Positions 45,251-54,308 are shown, numbered from the stretch's first letter. The stretch is 64,000 bases of DNA from HXMU1420-13 sp965229525 (GCA_965229525.1 OZ245886.1:1860001-1924000); one strand, 5' to 3'. Notes: generated by a model not told the origin, from the letters alone. Made by a program: numbers and translations.

Positions 45251-46314
45251 GAGAGATAACCCAAAAAGCAGTTGACCTATTATGCAGAATCATTGAGACA
45301 CCTTCCTATAGTGGTGAAGAGCATGATACAGCAAAAATACTCTCCAACTATTTAAAGGACCATAGTTACGAAGCTCAACAAAAAGGAAATAACGTTTGGG
45401 CTAGATCTAATCATTTTGATGATTCAAAACCAACGATTCTATTGAATTCGCATCACGACACTGTTCATGCTTCTGCAAAATGGGTGAATAATCCATTTGT
45501 GGCTAACTTACTAGAAGGTAAGTTGACTGGATTGGGTAGTAATGACGCAGGTGGTCCACTTGTTAGCTTACTACACACATTTATTGAACTCGATAGAAAA
45601 GAGCAGCCATACAACATGATCTTTTTAGCAAGTGCAGAAGAAGAGTCATCTGGCAAAAATGGAGTTCCTCTGGTTCTGGATGATTTAGGAAAAATTGATG
45701 TGGGCGTGGTTGGTGAACCGACTTCTATGGATATGGCCATTGCGGAACGAGGCCTGGTTGTGTTGGACTGCATTGCTCATGGTGAAAGCGGACATGCTGC
45801 TCGTGGCGAAGGAAAGAATTCCATTTATCTGGCTATGCAGGATATTGAGTGGTTCAAATCCTATCAATATGAAAAAATATCTGATGTGTTAGGCTCGATT
45901 AATATGACGGTAACTCAGATTAATGCGGGGTCTCAGCATAATGTAGTTCCGGATGAATGTCATTTTGTGGTAGATGTAAGACCCAATGAACACTATGCAA
46001 ATGCCGTGGTGGTCGACCTAATTAAGAGACATGTTTCATGCGAGGTACATCCTCGATCTCTGAATTTAAATGCATCAGGTATTGATTTAAATCACCCTTT
46101 AGTTCAAAAAGGAATTGAAATGGGAATTCATACGTATGGATCAAAAACCATGAGTGACCAGGTACATATGCCATTTCCAACCATCAAAATGGGACCTGGA
46201 GATACTCGAAGATCACATACTGCAGATGAGTATATTTTAGTGCATGAAATTGATGAGGGTATTCAGATTTATTTGAATTTACTAGATGGTTTGGAATTAA
46301 AAGTCCCCTCTTGA
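45247..46314 (+). CDS. argE': M20 deacylase, N-acetylcitrulline/N-acylornithine deacetylase (ArgE')
   Basis: Zinc deacylase releasing citrulline from N-acylcitrulline. The 355-aa M20 peptidase has zinc ligands H-x-D in N-S-H-H-D-T-V, Asp in S-N-D-A-G-G-P, catalytic Glu pair in A-E-E-E-S, and a His near the C-terminus (R-R-S-H-T-A-D-E). In an operon with ArgF' this is the expected last acyl-removal step before ArgG. The last codons and stop (V-P-S-stop) lie inside an interspersed palindromic repeat, so the native C-terminus may have been altered by the insertion. Confidence 0.9.
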   Translation: MREITQKAVDLLCRIIETPSYSGEEHDTAKILSNYLKDHSYEAQQKGNNVWARSNHFDDSKPTILLNSHHDTVHASAKWVNNPFVANLLEGKLTGLGSNDAGGPLVSLLHTFIELDRKEQPYNMIFLASAEEESSGKNGVPLVLDDLGKIDVGVVGEPTSMDMAIAERGLVVLDCIAHGESGHAARGEGKNSIYLAMQDIEWFKSYQYEKISDVLGSINMTVTQINAGSQHNVVPDECHFVVDVRPNEHYANAVVVDLIKRHVSCEVHPRSLNLNASGIDLNHPLVQKGIEMGIHTYGSKTMSDQVHMPFPTIKMGPGDTRRSHTADEYILVHEIDEGIQIYLNLLDGLELKVPS

Positions 46315-46390
46315 GAGGGGATTTAGGGGTGTGTCTAAAACACCTCACCATCCGCATATGCGGAGTACTCCCCTTGAGGGGAGATTGAAG
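46303..46390. repeat. Interspersed palindromic repeat between argE' and argH
   Basis: Four short inverted repeats in a row: CCCCTC-TTGA-GAGGGG (46305-46320), GGTGT/ACACC (46328-46343 region), the perfect palindrome CCGCATATGCGG (46352-46363), and CTCCCC-TTGA-GGGGAG near 46369-46384. The outer CCCC-TTGA-GGGG units resemble each other in inverted layout, so the whole is a palindromic element. Sequences of this kind recur in intergenic regions of many Bacteroidota genomes. It supplies the argE' stop codon and could form a processing or polarity site in the operon mRNA. Confidence 0.8.
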
Positions 46391-46412
46391 AAGAATTAAT
46401 GAGATTTTAAAC

Positions 46413-47723
46413 ATGTCAAAAAAACTTTGGGACAAAGGAATTATCACCGATGAATTCATCGAAAAGTTTACTGTAGGTCGTGACCGCGAATTCGATCTTT
46501 TACTGGCAAAATTTGATGTTCAGGGAAGTTTAGCGCACATCAATATGCTTGAAAGTATAGGGTTATTGGAGGTTGATGAGCTTGAAATCCTGGAAAAAGA
46601 ACTTAATCGAATTCTCGTAGAAATTATTGAACCTGGAAAGTTTGAAATAGAGGCTGGCGTAGAAGATGTTCATTCCCAAATAGAAATGATGTTAGTTCAA
46701 AAATTGGGTGATATTGGTAAGAAAATACACTCTGGTCGGTCAAGAAATGACCAGGTATTAGTTGATTTGAAATTATTTTTAAGATCAGAGCTTTTTGAAC
46801 TTGTTTCTTTGGTAAAAAAGTTGTTTGATACGTTACTACTGCGGAGCGAAGAACTGAAGAACGTATTATTACCGGGATACACTCATACCCAGGCCGCCAT
46901 GCCTTCCAGTTTTGGGATATGGTTTGCCGCGTATGCAGAAAGCTTGGTGGATGACCTCGTACTGATGCAGTCAGTGCATACAATTGTCAATCGAAATCCT
47001 TTAGGGTCTGCGGCTGGGTATGGTTCTTCGTTCCCATTAAATAGAGAGCTCACCACGGATTTATTGAACTTCGAGTCTCCTGCCGTAAATGTAGTTTATG
47101 CCCAAATGGGACGTGGGAAAACAGAACAGGTTTTCGCTTACGGATTAGCCGGAATTGCAGGCACAATTAATAAGCTTGCTGCGGATGTTTGCCTTTATAA
47201 CAGCCAAAATTTCGAATTCATAAAATTACCTGATGAATTGACGACTGGTTCAAGCATTATGCCGCATAAAAAAAATCCGGATGTGTTCGAATTACTCCGG
47301 GCAAAAACGAATGCTATCCTTGCTTTACCAAATTCAATTTCTATGGCAATATCAAATTTAACTTCTGGCTATCATCGTGATTTTCAGATTTTGAAGGAAT
47401 TGTTGTTTCCCCAAATTCAGGAATTGAAATCCTGTCTGGAGATCACAGAATATGCGATGGCAAAAGTTGAAGCGAATCAGAATATTTTGGACGACTCAAA
47501 GTATGATCTCATTTTCTCAGTGGAAGCCGTGAACCAATTAGTATTGGCTGGAACTCCATTTCGAGACGCCTACTTACTAGTAGCTAAGCAAATCGAAGAA
47601 GGAACTTTTACCCCCCCAAAAGAAGTAAAGCATACTCATCTTGGAAGTATTGGTAATTTGGGAAATGAGGTGATTAAAGAAAGGATGGAAAAGCTTTTCG
47701 TCACATTTTCTGGTGAAGCATAA
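46413..47723 (+). CDS. argH: Argininosuccinate lyase
   Basis: Last arginine step: cleaves argininosuccinate to arginine and fumarate. The 436-aa protein of the fumarase/aspartase superfamily has E-D-V-H-S-Q-I-E near 70, S-G-R-S-R-N-D-Q near 108, G-Y-T-H-T-Q-A-A-M-P near 150 and the signature G-S-S-I-M-P-H-K-K-N-P-D with catalytic Ser near 280. It follows argE' across the palindromic repeat with a 98-base gap, the largest in the operon. Confidence 0.96.
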   Translation: MSKKLWDKGIITDEFIEKFTVGRDREFDLLLAKFDVQGSLAHINMLESIGLLEVDELEILEKELNRILVEIIEPGKFEIEAGVEDVHSQIEMMLVQKLGDIGKKIHSGRSRNDQVLVDLKLFLRSELFELVSLVKKLFDTLLLRSEELKNVLLPGYTHTQAAMPSSFGIWFAAYAESLVDDLVLMQSVHTIVNRNPLGSAAGYGSSFPLNRELTTDLLNFESPAVNVVYAQMGRGKTEQVFAYGLAGIAGTINKLAADVCLYNSQNFEFIKLPDELTTGSSIMPHKKNPDVFELLRAKTNAILALPNSISMAISNLTSGYHRDFQILKELLFPQIQELKSCLEITEYAMAKVEANQNILDDSKYDLIFSVEAVNQLVLAGTPFRDAYLLVAKQIEEGTFTPPKEVKHTHLGSIGNLGNEVIKERMEKLFVTFSGEA

Positions 47724-47767
47724 ATAAAATCCGTTCATTCGAGGATTATTTAACTTAATCCTGCACA

Positions 47768-48268
47768 ATGAATAAGGTCAATCTATCACTTGTAATTGCA
47801 TTAGTAATCAGCCTGATTACGACTTCAACGGTCTTGATCGAAAACAATATTTCGGAAGAAAATTCTTATGAGTATTTAACTCAGGAATTAACCAATGCCA
47901 AAGAATTTACGTTAGAAGTGATGCAAAACATGCCAGCCGAAGATTATCAAATTAAACCTGCCGATGAAATGAGAACATTTGGTGCTCAGGCTTTCCATAT
48001 TGCCTATTCGCTGGAATGGTTCAATGCAAGACTTAAAGGGGAGCCAATTGCCTGGGATCCCGGTGATGAAGACCGCTTGGAGAAAGATGAGTTAATCGAA
48101 TATACTACCAGACAATTCGATGCTTTTCTTGACATCATTCATAGCGCAGAAGAAACGGACGCTTTGACAAGTGGGATTTTAGGAGCACTTCGTCATAATT
48201 CGCATCACAGAGGGCAAATGGTGGCCTATTATAGAGCGAACGGTATGGAACCGCCATCATACAGGTAG
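47768..48268 (+). CDS. DinB-like protein with N-terminal export or anchor segment
   Basis: A 166-aa protein with an N-terminal hydrophobic stretch (about 5-25), then a DinB/YfiT-type four-helix domain. Putative metal ligands are His in A-F-H-I-A-Y-S and in H-N-S-H-H-R-G-Q-M, spaced as in DinB-like thiol-dependent metalloenzymes. Most DinB members are cytosolic, so the leading segment is unusual. It lies 44 bases after argH on the same strand; no link with arginine synthesis is evident. Confidence 0.82.
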   Translation: MNKVNLSLVIALVISLITTSTVLIENNISEENSYEYLTQELTNAKEFTLEVMQNMPAEDYQIKPADEMRTFGAQAFHIAYSLEWFNARLKGEPIAWDPGDEDRLEKDELIEYTTRQFDAFLDIIHSAEETDALTSGILGALRHNSHHRGQMVAYYRANGMEPPSYR

Positions 48269-48279
48269 GCTTTGTAATA

Positions 48280-48921
48280 TTACTTCACCAACAACATTTT
48301 CTGCTGGGCTACAAAGCGTTTTCCTGTTTTGGATTCTCCTTTAATCAGGTAAAAATAGACTCCACTAGCTAAACGTGTTGCTTCCCAACGAACGTTGTGC
48401 TTCCCCGCAGATTGATCCCGGAATTGCTGGGTATGAACGCGCTGACCCAACGTATTAAAAATGATGAGTTCCACATTCATGGCTTCGGGAAGTTGCCAGG
48501 AAAGCGTGGTGGCAGGATTGAACGGGTTTGGGTAATTCTGGAACAATTCAAAGTGATCAGGGGCCTCACTTTGAATACGAATTTCTTTGGTGCTCAGGTG
48601 TTGCCCATGTTCACGAACTTGAAATTCAATGGTGCCGGGTAATCCAATCGGAGCCTCTTTACTTACCGAAAACTGAAACCGTGCTACCTGTGATTCCTGC
48701 GTATCAAGTGGATGAAGTTGTTCCTGAAGGGAATGGAAGGTTACCCAGTCGGGCTGCGAAACCACCCGCACTTCTATATGGCTACTCACCTGTTCTCCCG
48801 CGTTAACCAGATCGAGTTCAATGTTATTTCCGCTACTCCCAAATGGTACGGTATACACCTGGGCTGTTGCCTGCGTGAGGAGTGACGTTAGTAGTCCCAG
48901 AAGTACACATAGATGTTTCAT
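48280..48921 (-). CDS. Small secreted protein with T9SS type A sorting domain
   Basis: A 213-aa protein with signal peptide (T-A-Q), a ~110-residue beta-sandwich-like middle and a C-terminal T9SS sorting domain (about 130-213: N-Y-P-N-P-F-N-P-A-T, I-F-N-T-L-G-Q, G-V-Y-F-Y-L-I). It is predicted to be exported by the Por system. It lies 11 bases downstream of the filamentous repeat gene and shares its GC-rich composition, so the pair may have been acquired or rearranged together. Confidence 0.88.
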   Translation of the reverse strand: MKHLCVLLGLLTSLLTQATAQVYTVPFGSSGNNIELDLVNAGEQVSSHIEVRVVSQPDWVTFHSLQEQLHPLDTQESQVARFQFSVSKEAPIGLPGTIEFQVREHGQHLSTKEIRIQSEAPDHFELFQNYPNPFNPATTLSWQLPEAMNVELIIFNTLGQRVHTQQFRDQSAGKHNVRWEATRLASGVYFYLIKGESKTGKRFVAQQKMLLVK

Positions 48922-48932
48922 GCCTCAATCCC

Positions 48933-50696
48933 CTAATTATTAAAACCGTTGGAGTTACAGGTAGAAATTGGAATGATCGTGTTTGTGCCATCTGCCACGG
49001 TAAACGTAGTGGATAAGTCAGCAAAATTTGGGGCAACTACCCGGAGGGTATCCTCCACGGAGTTGATGGCTGCTCCGTTATTAAATTGAACATTACCGGA
49101 ACTAACCAGCAGTTGGTTGGCGCCGTTGCTGGTGATGGCCCCGTTTAAGCGGGTGCTACCCACCGAAACCATCGTGTTGGTTCCTTGCACGGAAAGCAGC
49201 CCCTGACTGTTGATGGTCATCCGGCCACCAACCGAGACTAAAGATTCTTGACGGGTAGTGAGGGTACTGTTAAGCATGAGTGTTCCTTCCACCATAAGCT
49301 GACATTCATTAACCATCTCGGCGTTGGCGTTCAGGGTGAGGCGCTGCCCGACCGACCAGTTTCCTGCATTCCGTACCCCGGCTTGGTTCAGGGTCACCGA
49401 GCGGCCTACCGAAAACGAACCTGTGTTCTCGATGCTGCCGTTATTCTGGTTCAGCCCACCATTCACCACCAGGGTTCCGGCGTTAAAAAGATGCCCACGG
49501 TTTACGTTTACCTGATTTTGGAATTGGGTGGTTCCCCAATTTACCAGGCTATCTGTGGGATTATTATTGTTCCAGTTTTGGATGGATACCACCCCCGTTT
49601 CGCTTATTGCCACGGTTCCTGGATTATTCCCGCTAATGGTTTGAAAAGTCGCATTCCCACACACCTCCAATCTGCCGGACTGCTGAAAGAACACAGACCC
49701 CGAAAAGTCCCCTGAAATACACCGTGTTTCCCAACCGGAAAAGCGAATCTGGCCGGAAGTCTGGGTGACCAGGTTGGCACATTCGCAGGTAATCCCGGAG
49801 CTGACTTGTGGTTCCGGCAGGCGCTCTGCCAGATACTGAGCATTAAAAAACAGCAGCGCATATCCTTCGCTGGTTAAACTGGTTTCCTTTTCCTCTTCCA
49901 CCAATTGGATAAACTCGGAAAGTACATTGGCCGCCCCCAGAGAATCCTGATCTTGCAAGGCGGTTTTAACTTCCGCTAGCTGCTGCACCAACTGCCCGCA
50001 AACAGTGGCGTTATTTGCCCAGCCCAGTTCTTCACAAGAACGAAAACGAAAAGTTTCGAGGGTGTCGGTGAAGGATTTGAGGCTTAAAGTGGAGTCGGGG
50101 AGCCAGGGGCCTAATGACATTTTCGCTACCCCTTCTGTTGTCAATGAATCTATAATAGAATCCAGCGTTCCAAATGGTCCTTCTTCTTCATTTGGAAAAG
50201 AACTCCAATAAGTGTTTTCAGAAAATGTGATTTTTATTGAAGGGGGAAACCGTGATTCATAAGAAAAGAATTTTTCTGAACTACCGACTGGTATTCCAGG
50301 TATTTGTGACCTAACCTTCGACCACGAAGCTCTCATTATTCGCTGTGAATACCTTCCAAACCAATCGCTATTCGGGGATTGTATCTTATCAACTACATTT
50401 GAAATTGGAATAGAAAACCTAAATAACGGTTGTAGTGCAGAACTATCATTGAGAATCTCATATAAATAAGTATATGTATCGAGTTGTGTTCTTACAATTG
50501 TAGCACTGAGCACAGGACTAACATTATTATTCGGCATAATTGTACCAGTTAATATAGCTGACGAGTCTGAATAGCTATAGTCGACAACGTAGTATCCCTT
50601 TTGGGTATCAAGCTCTATTTTGCCAATATTTTGTTGTGAATAAGATGGCTCAACAATTAAAGCCAATAGCAGTATTGATAAGAAATATCTCTTCAT
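48933..50696 (-). CDS. Secreted repeat protein, probable right-handed beta-helix
   Basis: The frame opens at 50774, but the ATG at 50696 starts a clean signal peptide (M-K-R-Y-F-L-S-I-L-L...S-Y-S-Q), giving 587 aa. I do not recognise a named family. The N-terminal ~330 residues are mixed. The C-terminal ~220 are short G/N/V-rich repeats (N-A-G-T-L-V-V-N-G-G-L, N-T-G-S-F-S-V-G), as in polymorphic or autotransporter-like beta-helices. There is no T9SS tail of its own; the next gene encodes one. The 3' two thirds of the gene are much more GC-rich than its 5' part. Confidence 0.75.
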   Translation of the reverse strand: MKRYFLSILLLALIVEPSYSQQNIGKIELDTQKGYYVVDYSYSDSSAILTGTIMPNNNVSPVLSATIVRTQLDTYTYLYEILNDSSALQPLFRFSIPISNVVDKIQSPNSDWFGRYSQRIMRASWSKVRSQIPGIPVGSSEKFFSYESRFPPSIKITFSENTYWSSFPNEEEGPFGTLDSIIDSLTTEGVAKMSLGPWLPDSTLSLKSFTDTLETFRFRSCEELGWANNATVCGQLVQQLAEVKTALQDQDSLGAANVLSEFIQLVEEEKETSLTSEGYALLFFNAQYLAERLPEPQVSSGITCECANLVTQTSGQIRFSGWETRCISGDFSGSVFFQQSGRLEVCGNATFQTISGNNPGTVAISETGVVSIQNWNNNNPTDSLVNWGTTQFQNQVNVNRGHLFNAGTLVVNGGLNQNNGSIENTGSFSVGRSVTLNQAGVRNAGNWSVGQRLTLNANAEMVNECQLMVEGTLMLNSTLTTRQESLVSVGGRMTINSQGLLSVQGTNTMVSVGSTRLNGAITSNGANQLLVSSGNVQFNNGAAINSVEDTLRVVAPNFADLSTTFTVADGTNTIIPISTCNSNGFNN

Positions 50697-50697
50697 A

Positions 50698-53466
50698 TTA
50701 GTTATTATTATAAAAGTAAATATGATAGTGCTCGTTAGAACTAGTTCCGTGTATTCTTGAATTCTGATCGGCACCTAAATCAAAAAGCAACTCTTCAAAC
50801 ATTCTATTTTTATAAATCTCATTATTATTAGCATCTAACAATGGTTGCCCAGAACCATCTAAAATGGGAGTTAAAAGTACCCCATTCCTATTATTTCCAA
50901 TCGGTAAGTTTCTTGTAGTACGAATATCTACATCTCGCCCAACCCTGTGGTATGCATGAGAACCCGTCCACGAACCATTAATATCAAAATCTCCTCCATT
51001 GGGTAAGCTCATATCATTTATGTTTAACGGAGTTTTTCTATTATCCTGTAAACTATCTGCTAAGACAGTAGCCTCCCATAGGTTTGAAAGATCTACTATG
51101 AAATCCACCATCTCTTGAATACCGTAATGATTATTATCAGGCTCTATAAAATTTAGAAATAATTGATCAAACCGGGGGCCATTGTGGCTTGGTGTTCCTC
51201 CAACTTTCGAATAAGCTATTCCTTCAGGAAGTAAAACTAAATCTGGAACAGTGATATTAAGTGTATCTCTGGATAGTAATGTGTCACCATCTATTATATA
51301 TCGGGCTTTTAATTCAACTTTTCCTCCAAATTCTGGAGCTTGAAACCGTAGATTTATAATCCCTTCAGTATTAGTCAGAGCACTAAGTGCTACATTTGCA
51401 GAATGGTTTGTTGAAGAATTAAATATTGTTCCCATACTTGTAGGTGGTGGAGTGGGTAAGTCATTGCTAGCATCATGGTTATGCCCACCTGAATCGATAA
51501 TCCAATTTGAATAAATATCTATTTGTTGGTTTTCCAATGAAATTTCACAGGATTCTAGTTTTACGGATATACCCTCTTTTACATTTTGTACTAAATCAAA
51601 ATCAAACCTAGTTGAAGCACCTGATGTTGGGATAGTCGGCCAGATTTCTTTGGGCTCTGGTATTTGTAAGGTCAATTTTATAGACGGTTGCTCCCCTACC
51701 CTAAACTCAAAGCAGTTTACAAACACGTTTTCGGCGATAGTATCAATAGGCAGGCCACAATCGGGGTCGTTAATATCATTATTTATCGATAAGCCGGGTG
51801 GCAGATTCACTAAATCACTTTCCACCGATGAAATGCTATTAACTAGTTTCCCCGCAGTTAATCCCTTCACCATATAGCCATACACACGAACTTTGAAGGT
51901 GCTGTCCTGGGTAAGGCTATCGGCAAGTACATTCAAGCCCGCTGATCGGGAAAAAGCATCCAGGAATACCCGCTGCTCAAAAGAGGGGCCGCTCGGTGGG
52001 CCAGGGCCTGGACCACCTCCCGGGGATGGAGGGCCGTCGTCAAAAGGGTCTCCACCGGGGTCATCATCGGAACCACCTCCAAAATATGCTATCGGGGCGC
52101 CATTTACGGTTGGCACATCGTACAATTCCATGGTGTAGTTGAGGAACATATCCGGGGCGGAGGTCGCTCCATTATCATAGAGAATACTAGGTTCAATCTG
52201 TGTTTGAAATATAGGCTGCAGGGTATCAACGGGAATGGTTCTATCATTATCAATGCTAAATCCGAAATACCGATCCTGTGCCACATCGGTTAAATCCGGG
52301 ACGGTAAAAATGAGACTGTTTTTACAGGTATTACCAAATGAAAAGGTGAGCAGTTCTTCGGCTTCAAGCGTATCATTTATTGCCTCGAAGTTGGGAATTA
52401 GCTGCTTAAAATAGTTGGCAAAGGACAGGTCTAAGGTATCCCCGGCTTCTACGAACCCAATATCTATATAAGGATAAGTTTCTGAATTATCAGCCTCATT
52501 TACGATGACTTGATTTAGCGTTGGCGGAGTGACCTGAGTAGCAAATTCTCTACTACCTAAAAAATGGGTTCCAAAAGAGGCGAGTTCCAGTCCAAAACCG
52601 GTCGCTGTTAATGCTTCTGCTAGCTCGGATATATCTTTATTGTAGATTGAAAGGGTATCTCCAGACTGCGTGAGTAATAGATCGTCTTTTGTAATAATGG
52701 TTGCCGGAACAAAACTGGTATCTGCAGTGGGCCGGTTATTATAAGTGAGTGTTTGTTCTGACCACGCACCGGAGACAGGAAATGCTCTTAAAGATCGAGT
52801 AATGTCGGTATTATTTGTATCGGCTTGTAGCACAATAGTAGAAGTTGAAATAGAGCCATTTGTTGCAATATTTGGGAGTCCAAATCGAACAAAAATTGAG
52901 GCATTAGCAGAATCGGGTGAAAGGCCAACATTATATCCTGAAGCCACTAACTGAAGATCGTTTCCAAAATTTGATGTTGGATTGGTACGTGATACCCAAG
53001 TGTCTTCAATGGCAGGGATAGCCACTGTTTTTGTGGGCTGGAAGTATTCCTTTACTTCGTTACAACTCAGGTTCCCATTTTGGAATCGAATGGGGGTGCC
53101 AAGAGCATCCTCAATATTTTTAGTTCCTGAAAAAAGCGTATCAAATCCTTGAACAGTAAATGCAAAACTTGTGTCTTTACTCAAATCTCTATTGTATAAC
53201 TCGGCATTTTCAATATAAAGTCGAAGTGTTCCTGACTTGAGCACTCTGAATTTCCCAAAACCGATATCTCGTAGGACAGGATAAAAAAGTTCACCCGGAT
53301 CTGAAATTTTGAGTTTTACAAAAGAAGATGTGCGCTCCGATTGCTGATAATTTGAGCTAATCTCAATAGTTTCCCGAATGGTTACCTGAGCGTGAGCGTG
53401 ATTCTGTACTACTATACCAAAGAATATGATTAAACTGAATGTACCAGCGAAGCCCCGAGTTTTCAA
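50698..53466 (-). CDS. Secreted DNRLRE-domain protein with C-terminal LAS-type peptidase signature
   Basis: A 922-aa exported protein (signal peptide ending A-H-A-Q). After a ~115-residue beta-rich start comes a DNRLRE-type domain (about 146-330: E-D-T-W-V-S-R, S-N-F-G-N, W-S-E-Q-T-L-T-Y-N-N-R-P). Next are a Pro/Gly-rich linker (about 470-500) and Ig-like segments. The C-terminal ~150 residues carry a LAS/M15-M74-like zinc pattern: His840-x6-Asp847 in Y-H-R-V-G-R-D-V-D-I and His913/His915 in E-H-Y-H-I-Y-F. A cell-wall or peptide hydrolase activity is inferred. The gene abuts the repeat-protein gene with one base between. Confidence 0.78.
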   Translation of the reverse strand: MKTRGFAGTFSLIIFFGIVVQNHAHAQVTIRETIEISSNYQQSERTSSFVKLKISDPGELFYPVLRDIGFGKFRVLKSGTLRLYIENAELYNRDLSKDTSFAFTVQGFDTLFSGTKNIEDALGTPIRFQNGNLSCNEVKEYFQPTKTVAIPAIEDTWVSRTNPTSNFGNDLQLVASGYNVGLSPDSANASIFVRFGLPNIATNGSISTSTIVLQADTNNTDITRSLRAFPVSGAWSEQTLTYNNRPTADTSFVPATIITKDDLLLTQSGDTLSIYNKDISELAEALTATGFGLELASFGTHFLGSREFATQVTPPTLNQVIVNEADNSETYPYIDIGFVEAGDTLDLSFANYFKQLIPNFEAINDTLEAEELLTFSFGNTCKNSLIFTVPDLTDVAQDRYFGFSIDNDRTIPVDTLQPIFQTQIEPSILYDNGATSAPDMFLNYTMELYDVPTVNGAPIAYFGGGSDDDPGGDPFDDGPPSPGGGPGPGPPSGPSFEQRVFLDAFSRSAGLNVLADSLTQDSTFKVRVYGYMVKGLTAGKLVNSISSVESDLVNLPPGLSINNDINDPDCGLPIDTIAENVFVNCFEFRVGEQPSIKLTLQIPEPKEIWPTIPTSGASTRFDFDLVQNVKEGISVKLESCEISLENQQIDIYSNWIIDSGGHNHDASNDLPTPPPTSMGTIFNSSTNHSANVALSALTNTEGIINLRFQAPEFGGKVELKARYIIDGDTLLSRDTLNITVPDLVLLPEGIAYSKVGGTPSHNGPRFDQLFLNFIEPDNNHYGIQEMVDFIVDLSNLWEATVLADSLQDNRKTPLNINDMSLPNGGDFDINGSWTGSHAYHRVGRDVDIRTTRNLPIGNNRNGVLLTPILDGSGQPLLDANNNEIYKNRMFEELLFDLGADQNSRIHGTSSNEHYHIYFYNNN

Positions 53467-53546
53467 CGTATCCTAGATTAGAATTAAATATCTGTAAACT
53501 AGGAGTAAGTAGTAAAGCTATAGTTAAAATTAACTATGAGAATAAA

Positions 53547-54290
53547 TTAGAAAGAAGAAAATTCCATTCTCCAATTGGCGATGGCTTTAAATGAAGGCAA
53601 CATCCGGCTTCCATACCAGCTGAACCATTCACCATTAATGAGTTGAATATTTGATTCGGGTAATTCATTCTTCAATTCTAGAATATTTTTTTCTTTAAAA
53701 GGATAAGGTTCGCTGCTAAGAAGAATCAATTTTGGTTTTAAAATCACCAATTCATCCATAGAAGTTGCAGGATATCTGATACGATCAGCAAACACGTTTC
53801 GAAGTCCAAATCTTTGCATTACATCATGAATATAGGTGTCGTTACCAACGCTCATCCATGGATCTTTCCAAATAAAATAAGCTGTTGGTATTGGTTCAGA
53901 ATAGGATTGTTGTGGAAGGTAATTTCGGATTTGTTCAACAAGATGATTGGATTCATCGGATTTTCCGACTCTGCTTCCAAGTTCATCAATCCAGAAAAGT
54001 GCGTGATCAACAGTTTCAATTTCAGTAACAACGACCTCACAAAAGTTGCGAATCAATTCAACATCTTCTTTACGATTTTCTTCCTTATTTGCGATCACCA
54101 AATCCGGTTTTAAATCTTGTATCTTCTCAATGTTGGGATTTTTTGTTCCACCTATTATTTGAATACTCTTAACGCATTCTTCAGGATGAATACAGAATCT
54201 GGTTCTTCCAACGATTTGGTCGGCTAAACCGAGATCAACGACAAGTTCGGTAAGACTTGGAACCAGACTGATAATTCTTTTGTAAGGCAA
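53547..54290 (-). CDS. Helical-backbone metal receptor / BtuF-like binding protein
   Basis: A 247-aa protein of the periplasmic-binding (TroA/BtuF) superfamily: R-I-I-S-L-V-P-S-L-T-E at the N-terminus, L-K-P-D-L-V-I-A near 60, and W-M-S-V-G-N-D-T-Y-I-H-D near 150, as in cobalamin- or corrinoid-binding members. No signal peptide or lipobox is visible, and no ABC transporter genes flank it, so it is probably cytosolic or a lone member. It diverges from the luciferase-like gene. Confidence 0.82.
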   Translation of the reverse strand: MPYKRIISLVPSLTELVVDLGLADQIVGRTRFCIHPEECVKSIQIIGGTKNPNIEKIQDLKPDLVIANKEENRKEDVELIRNFCEVVVTEIETVDHALFWIDELGSRVGKSDESNHLVEQIRNYLPQQSYSEPIPTAYFIWKDPWMSVGNDTYIHDVMQRFGLRNVFADRIRYPATSMDELVILKPKLILLSSEPYPFKEKNILELKNELPESNIQLINGEWFSWYGSRMLPSFKAIANWRMEFSSF

Positions 54291-54308
54291 TTAATCAATT
54301 ATTTTAAA

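Noticed and set aside
49248..49715. 155-codon plus-strand frame
   Set aside because: Antisense to the GC-rich 3' part of the repeat-protein gene; no signal peptide, motif or ribosome-binding site, and the minus-strand frame has clear repeats.
53520..53537. Short inverted repeat ATAGTTAA/TTAACTAT between two minus-strand genes
   Set aside because: AT-only stem with a two-base spacer; too weak for a terminator and likely by chance.
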